From NCBI RefSeq assembly GCF_002994745.2, contig NC_037090.1, forward strand, positions 41,564,001 through 41,628,000: 64,000 nucleotides of DNA, in the 5' to 3' direction. The notes beneath the pieces were generated by a model. The model was given only the letters and a program-made list of their open reading frames with translations. It was not told the DNA's origin and ran no database searches. Each line of letters opens with the position of its first letter. Position 1 is the first letter of the stretch. Both the position numbers and the translations under genes were made by a program. Of the stretch, positions 57,185 through 64,000 are shown in pieces. This stretch comes from Rosa chinensis. Lineage: Eukaryota > Streptophyta > Magnoliopsida > Rosales > Rosaceae.

Positions 57185-60100
57185 TAATATTTGCTATATT
57201 TTTAGTACATTTCTCTCTACATTTTGCTTAGTTATTTCCTTAACAATATCATTTCTAATTTATTTTGTGTTTTTAGGTAGTTTTGAGTCTAGAAATAGAA
57301 GGCAAGGAGTAAATGGAGCAAAAATGACAAGAAATGAAGAAATGAGGTTTTCCTAGTTCTACTAGGAAAAGGAATCCCAGTTGAAGTAGGAATTCTAACT
57401 CAACTAGGAATGAGCTTGAAAAAATGATGTTCGGAAATGAGAAATGACAGAGTCCCAGTTGGACTAGGAAACCTAATCACACTAGGAGTCCTGATGCTGC
57501 TAGGAGACCTGCTGAGACTAGGAGATGCTGTGTCTTGAAGATGACTCAAGATTGTTCAAGAATGTTCTAGAAGAAGCAAAATGGCGTCACATTTGAAGAT
57601 GGGTTTCGAATTGGATCAATTGGAGAAGCCTGGCCCGAAGATTGAAGCATGTGATGTGCACATGAGTCTCTAGGAGGAATTCTTGGCCCATTAATATTGA
57701 TTTTTGCCGTGATAATTAGAGGAATATTCAAGGGAATTTCAACAACAACAATTTGGGATAGTTTTGGATTTCTATGAAATTTTGGAAAATAAAATAAGGG
57801 AATAAATATTGAAATCGGATTTTTGATTCCATTCTACATACATGGTGGCCGAAAAAGGGTCTAGGTACATGGAAGATTCAGACCATGACAAATGTGACTT
57901 GCTCTCCAATTCTCAAGGAATATTTTCATTGGTTGAATGATGCAGAAGAAGAGAAATCCTAGGAAACCCTAGCCCTTGCTATGCGCAATATATATAGGGA
58001 GGTTTGTGAAGACATTTGACACACCACAAAATTCAGAATCAAAAGCCACAAACACTTCCCCTCCTTCTCCAAAGTTTCGGCAACCATTCAACAATCCAAA
58101 GTTCAAGATCGTGAGCATCCTCCTCTCCATTCAAGCATCCTTGCCGTGATCCTGATCCATTCCTGACCTGCACAAAAGTTAGTGCTCAAGTTAAAACTCA
58201 ATCAATGTAGTAAGAGTAAGTAGGGAATCGTTCTCTACTGGGGATTAGGGACTTATTAATTCCTGAAAAATGAAACGTTAGACCAATAAAACTATATATT
58301 ATAAACAATATTTATGAAAACTACATGTAAAGGGAATTTAGGATTTATTTTCTAATTTAACAACTAATTAAATATATACATGTGACACATCAAAACACAG
58401 AATCAAGTAGAGATAAATGAATGGAATGATTTTTAGATAGAATTAACTACTATTAACACATTGGCAAGGTTTCAAACATCAAATCACGAATCAAAATATG
58501 TTATAGCATAGAATCAATCAAGAACAAAGATGAATGCATACAAAGTTCTTTTTACTTCCCTTAATTAAATTAACTAGATGAACGTACCATAGTTAACCCT
58601 ATTAAGCATGCAATTACTAGTGGTAGCTAATCACTAATGAAAACACAATCAAAGCATTAAGCACAATGGAAGTTTGATCAATTCAAGCCAAGAACACAAG
58701 TTAGAACACTAATCAAGCATGCAAGACTCATTGTTAATTTTCCTAAGTAATTATAGGTTTTCCACTATAATTATCAAAGCCTAGAATGCTAGCAACTTAA
58801 TATGGATTCAATTACATGTTCATCAACCTAAGTATGCATCTAAAGATAATTAACACATAAAAGATGGGATTGAAGCTCGAAATTAACAATCATGCTCAAC
58901 ATATAAGAAATCGCAACTTTTCAATTTAAAAACCTAAAACCTAAAACATGTTTCATAGTATTCTAAAACTACATATCTAAAATCAACATTTCATCCACAC
59001 AAGAGATCGCAAATCACAAAACCAACTAAGAAAACCAAATCGCAAATCACATAGAATCCTAAATAGTTTTACAATCGAAAACTAAAAACAAAATAAGGTG
59101 TTCATGGTTACACTTTTTGATCTTCAAGGACATAAGAAGCTTCAAAAGGTGGTGGAATGGATGAGGATCATGGCAAGAATGCTTGAATGGAGATGGGGAT
59201 TGCTCACGGCCTTGAACTTTGGTTGCTTGGATTGTTGCTGAAACTTTGAAGAGAAGGGGAAGTGTTTGTGGCTTTTGATTCTGAATTTTGTGGTGTGTAG
59301 AATGGCTTCACAAACCTCCTATATATAGCGAATGGAAAAGGCTAGGGTATCAAGGTTGAAATCTACTTGTGACATCATCGGCCAATGAAAATATTCCTTG
59401 AGAATTGGAGAGCAAGTCACATTTCTTTTGCCAAAATCTTCCATGTACCTAGACCATATATCAGTCTCCAAGTATGTAGAATGGAATCAGGAATCCAAAT
59501 TCAATATTTATTCCTTTATTTTCTTCTCCAAAATTCTATAGAAATCCAAAACTAACCCAAATTGGTCTTGCCGAAATTCCCTTGATATTCTCCTTTATAT
59601 TTTATGGCAAAAAGCAATATAAATGGACCATGGACTCCTCAAAATGTCATGGATGGTTCTAGAGACTCATGCGCAAGTCACATGCTTCAATCTTTAGGCC
59701 AGGCTTCTTCAAATGATCCGATTCGAAACCCATCTTCAAATGTGACACAATTTTTCTTTTTCTAGAGCATTCTTGAACAATCTTGAGTCATATTGAAGAC
59801 ACAACATCTCCTAGCCTCACCAGGTCTCCTAGCTGCATCAGGACTCCTAGTGTGATCAGGTTTCCCAGTTCAACCAGGACTCTGTCATTTCTTCATTTCC
59901 GAACATCATTTTTCCGAGGTCATTCCTAGATGAGTTAGGATTTCTACTTCAATTGGGATCCTTTTTCCTGATAGAACTGGGAAAACTTCATTTCTCCATT
60001 TCTTCTCATTTTTGCGCTCTTTACTCCTTGCCTTCCATTTTAGACTCAAAACTACCTAAAAGCACAAAAGAAGTTAGAAATAATAATGTTAAGAGAATAA

Positions 60101-61128
60101 CTAAGCAAAATGTAGAGAGAAATGCACTAAAAACATAGTCAAGATTAGTCTCAACAATTCCACCACCTTTTTTGAAGCTTCTTGCGTTCTTAAAGATCAA
60201 AAAGTGTAACCATGAACCTCTCTTTTATGTTTTCGGTTTTGGAACTTTGTAAAACAATTTTTGGTTTCAATATGATTTCGGGTTTTGTTTTATTGTTCTA
60301 TGGTGTTTTGTGATTTCTATGGTGGATGAAGTGTTGATTTTACATATGTAGTTTTCGAATACTATGAAGCATGTTTTAGGTTTTCAAAACAGAAAATTGC
60401 GATTTGAATATGTTCTTGCATGATTGTCAATTTCGAGCTTCAATCCCATCTTTTATGTGTTAATTGATCTTTGGATGCATACTTTGATTAATGAACATGT
60501 AATTGAATCCATATTATGGTGCTAGCGTTCTAGGCTTTGATAAATAAAGTGAAAAACCTAAAATTACTTAGGTAAATTAACAATGAGTCTTGCATGCTTG
60601 ATTAGCTTTTTAAGTTGTGTTCTTGGCTTGAATTGATCAAACTTCCATTGTGCTTAATGCGTTGATTGTGTTTTTGAGAGTGATTAGCTACCACTTGTAA
60701 TTGTATGCTTAATGGGGTTAACTATGGTGCGTTTATCTAGTTAATTTAATTAAGGGAAGCAAAAAGAACTTTGTATGCATTCATCATTGTTCTTGATTGA
60801 TTCTATGCTATAACATATTTTGATTCATGATTTGATCTTTGAAACCTTGCCAACGTCTTAATAGTAGTTAATTCTATCTAATTTCGTTCCATTCATTTAT
60901 CTCTGCTTGATTCTGTGTTTTGATGTGTCACATGTATATAATTAGTTATTAATTTAGAAAATAAAATCCTAAATCCCATACTTTGTATTTTTCATAAGTA
61001 TTGTATATAATATATAGTTTTATTTTTCATAAATTAATAAGTCTCTAATCCTCGGTTGAAAATGATCCCTACTTATTCTTACTACATTGATAAGGTTTTA
61101 AATTGAGCACTAACTTTTGTGTAGGTCA
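57185..61128 (+). mobile_element. Family-D LTR, interrupted by an opposite-strand copy of itself
   Basis: The LTR resumes after the copia TSD (its first 9 bp are at 33733-33741, inverted) and ends GTGTAGGTCA at 61128. A complete minus-strand family-D LTR is inserted at 58164-60156. Removing it leaves about 2 kb. Landmarks: 'gactaggagtcctgatg'-type phrases near 57480, AATGATCCCTACTTATTCTT near 61060. Confidence 0.85.
58164..60156 (-). mobile_element. Family-D solo LTR, nested head-to-head
   Basis: Runs TGACCTGCAC...GTCTCAACA, 1993 bp, perfect TSD ATTCC (58159-58163 and 60157-60161). On its own strand it starts TGTTGAGAC and ends GCAGGTCA. It is closely related to its host but in reverse, so the locus can form long hairpins. 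Confidence 0.93.
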
Positions 61129-62344
61129 GTCAACTAGAATATAAGAAAAAGAAAAAATTAAACAATGAAAAAAAGAGAAAATGGGAAAAGCTAGTATGAG
61201 GAATGGCAGTTATTGTCTCTCCAACTTTCCCCTTTTTGCCTTTCAACATTTCTAATTCATTATGTATCAGGTGTACTTCACCACCTCCTAAAGGCAAATA
61301 ATTATCATATTGAAATCAAATGATCTTTCTTCCATATCTTTCACCAGTTCCAAATAAGCATGTGTCCCCATTTGTGCCCGTCGTGGGACTCCCCTAAATA
61401 AACCCCTTTGAGCCTACATCAAGCATTTTGTTTCATCACCCTAAAAATCCTAAACCTGAACCTTAGTATAGTTACAACCAGACCCTTTGTTCTAAAAACT
61501 TAGTGGAGCTATCTTTTGAGACTTACTACATGGATTTGGCGTTAGGGATGGAGATTGAGAAGAGGTAAAGTTCAAGTGTGGGGGTAGACTTGTCTATGGA
61601 AAAAAAAAATTTATGTGGAAGCCGTGAAAAATAAATAAAGAAAAAAAAATGTGTACGGCTAGAAAAGAAAAAGAAAAGAAAAATGTTTATGGATTTTAGT
61701 CCCCCATACTTGGTGAGTTTGGAGGTTGTTTTGAATTGAAGACCCACTATTGGAGAATTTGGTCTTTGTCCAACTCACAAGAGTTCAAGGGAAGTTTAGA
61801 GTGAAGTTCGGGTCCAATATGAAGACATTAGGCCTTTTGTTTTGCCTCTATGGGTGTGACGTTTTGCTTTGGTGAATTTCTAAAAGTCTTTAAATCTACA
61901 TGAGCTCTACTAGGTTTTTAGGACACTTTGTTAAATTTCTTACCCTTTGTTTCTTAAAACCTTGAGCCTGGGCTCCATTACATCTCTTAATAAGACTTTT
62001 TTGATCTTGAAGATGGGACAACTTTTGATTTGTGGAAATGAGTTATAAGAGTTGAACCTATGGCTTGGGTCCATTCGTGCAAGTAGTTGATATCTTTCAT
62101 GAGATCTTTTGAAAAAATTATATTCACAAAGAGCTTTTCGTTTCTTATATATGTGAGCTATTTGATTGCCTCAAAATATTTTCTCTCACATATAATTGAG
62201 TGATTATAAGCTTTTAAGCATTGCCTTGATATGAGAGAAGAAGGAGTGGATATACCTTGTGAGGATATGAATCATACTTGTCTGAAACATGCTGAGCTCC
62301 ACCCTATCACCATTGCTACAACCAAGTCCTACTTGTGTATGTGT
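61129..62344 (+). mobile_element. Short internal region of a family-D element
   Basis: 1.2 kb without coding domains. No tRNA-like PBS follows the LTR, so the 5' interior has been deleted. From 61361 it is collinear with 48017-48990 of the Athila/Tat-like element (TGTGCCCGTCGTGGGACTCC shared; AAGTGTGGGGG at 61574). The polypurine tract next to the 3' LTR is missing. Confidence 0.75.
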
Positions 62345-62568
62345 TGATAGGAGCACAAAGTGTGACATTTTTAATATGTATTTTCCCTCATTTGGCTAAG
62401 TTATTCTCTTAAATAATAATTATAACATAGTTTATGTTTTTAGGTACTTCAAGGACTGAAATGGAAAAAACAAGCGAAAAAGAGCAGAAATGAGAGTAAA
62501 TTAAGGACAAGTCATTTTAGAAACTGTCCTCTTTCATTTTAGGAAATATTTCCTATTTTGTTTTTGGG
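62345..62568 (+). mobile_element. LTR start (related to family A/D), interrupted
   Basis: Starts TGATAGGAGCACAAAG, like the 5' ends of the LTRs at 30766 and 42965, and shares GGCTAAGTTATTCTC with family D. It is cut at 62574 by a minus-strand family-A LTR. It may be the 3' LTR of the family-D element. Confidence 0.7.
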
Positions 62569-62573
62569 AACTT

Positions 62574-63696
62574 TGATGCGCTCTGAGCAAGCGCATAATT
62601 TAACCCTATAAATATCATTAGTAGCATAAGCAAGTAGGGATCGATCTAATCCGGGGATTGAGGGTACACCTGTCAATGTAGGACAATTAAACAATTAATA
62701 AAGACAAATAGTATATTATTTACAAAAATAAAATAAAGTATATACATAATTACGAAATTAAGGGGGGATTTAGGTTTTGGTTTTCAGAAATAAACTAAGT
62801 AAAGAAAACAAAGAAAACTAAAAACATAATTACACGAATGGAATGAGAGAACAAAGATCAAAACCGAAACTATGATCAAATTTGATTAAACCCTAATATT
62901 GTTCATCTAAGTCATGAGAAAGGAGTTGATTATGTGGAATATTCGAAAGCAGATAATTTTCCATTTTTTACTTTTCAATGCTAATTAACCTAAGTGAAAG
63001 CACAAAGATTATTCCTATCAAACATGTAATCAAGCCCTAGAAAGCTAGTCAATCATGACATGTTTAACGCATGAAACACATAGAAAGGCTATCAACTCAA
63101 GTGTGCAACTTAGTATGAAAAAGTCCACCTAATTGCAATCCTCTTTAATTAAATTCGGTTTTTTGTCCAAAACCTTTACTACTTCGATTCAAGTTACACA
63201 AAACAAAAAGTTGATTTCATGTTCTTAAATCTAGCACCATTCAAATCAAAACCATAAGTGTTTCGAACCACATAAGATTAAAATACAAAAGATATCTATA
63301 AAGCAAATTTAATTAAACAAACTCACATAAGCAACTCTCGAATTACAATAATAGAATCTGAAAATTTCATTCAATCATATAAAATTTCAGAAATAATAAC
63401 TTTGTTCAATCATGAATGTCAACTAAAACAAAACCAACGAAATTCAAACAAAGGTTACAAAGTAGAGGTCGAATTACACCGTGGATGGAAGATGAGAATG
63501 GATGATTTTCGTTGGGATCCTTGAAGCTTGAAAGCAAGTCTTCAATGGTGGATGGTGGAGGAATAGTCACGGCTCCTTCTTCTCCCTTCGGCCTTGCTTG
63601 AATTCCGTGGCTTGCTTTAGAGGATGGAGAGAAAATGGGAGAGGCTCACGGCAACAATGTGTATTTTCTGAATTTTTCTAAAGTGTGTGGAAGAGG
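62574..63696 (-). mobile_element. Family-A LTR, incomplete at the right
   Basis: Starts TGATGCGCTCTGAGCAAGCG after flank AACTT and is very similar to 24176 onward. Similarity continues to about 63660; then an inverted copy of its own middle follows instead of the expected 5' part. Confidence 0.8.
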
Positions 63697-63918
63697 AGGT
63701 TTTGGACAAAAACCGAATTTAATTAAAGAGGATTGCAATTAGGTGGACTTTTTCATACTAAGTTGCACACTTGAATTGATAGCCTTTCTATGTGTTTCAT
63801 GCGTTAAACATGTCATGATTGACTAGCTTTCTAGGGCTTGATTACATGTTTGATAGGATTAATCTTTGTGCTTTCACTTAGGTTAATTAGCATTGAAAAG
63901 TAAAAAATGGGAAATTAT
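62953..63918. repeat. Inverted repeat, arms of about 222 bp
   Basis: Arm 62953-63175 and arm 63697-63918 are reverse complements with only about four differences, separated by 521 bp. Both arms are family-A LTR sequence (phrases AGAAAGCTAGTCAATCATGA and its complement). Confidence 0.92.
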
Positions 63919-64000
63919 TTTCAATTTTATTTATTTTATTTTGAATCCAGAAGTGCTTGTAAATGGGCCTAAACCACTATGTGGGAGTAGCTCATGCCAA
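63919..64000. other. Unassigned right edge
   Basis: Sequence after the inverted repeat leaves the family-A LTR. Too short to assign. Confidence 0.3.

Overview
This is a stretch of a plant nuclear genome, almost certainly a eudicot: long AT-rich introns with GT-AG borders, a chromodomain Ty3/gypsy element, Ty1/copia and Athila/Tat-like elements, and two plant-type host genes. A rosaceous or similar perennial is possible, but the sequence alone does not prove it.

Host content is small. (1) A two-exon gene for 2-hydroxyacyl-CoA lyase / oxalyl-CoA decarboxylase (12511-17087, +, 577 aa predicted) looks intact. Its 2.8 kb intron splits the thiamine-diphosphate motif and carries a threefold tandem repeat ending in purine microsatellites. 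(2) Downstream on the same strand lie six exons of the C-terminal domain of replication factor C subunit 1 (20811-28334). All splice sites and phases close, but exon 2 has an in-frame TGA, all 5' exons are missing, and nested LTRs sit in the introns. I call it a pseudogene or gene fragment.

Everything else is a nest of transposable elements, many of them datable by order because their 5-bp target-site duplications (TSDs) can be read. Left edge (1-6690): LTR remnants, a 1.55 kb solo LTR and a TIR-like element. 6932-12416: a complete but disabled 5.5 kb chromovirus (TSD GACAC) inserted in the leader/promoter of the lyase gene, 94 bp upstream of its ATG. 17272-20334: an LTR remnant and a truncated gypsy element. 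22440-26269: an LTR with another of the same family inside it, within an RFC1 intron. 28557-57179: a large nest with a MULE (29392-30556, 9-bp TSD), three large solo LTRs (2.6-2.9 kb) of one family, a split copia element, and a young 8.3 kb Athila/Tat-like non-autonomous element (42965-51289) with one long gag-like ORF and no pol. 57180-64000: another LTR family with an opposite-strand copy of itself inside, a short internal region related to the 8.3 kb element, and a strong inverted repeat at the right edge.

The most informative structural observation is a roughly 5.0 kb inversion (about 32.66 to 37.69 kb). Its two ends cut two different elements, an LTR and a copia retrotransposon. Flipping it back rejoins both, and turns two otherwise unmatched flanks into proper TSDs (GATCA and GAGAC).

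No RNA genes, CRISPR arrays or prokaryotic features were seen.
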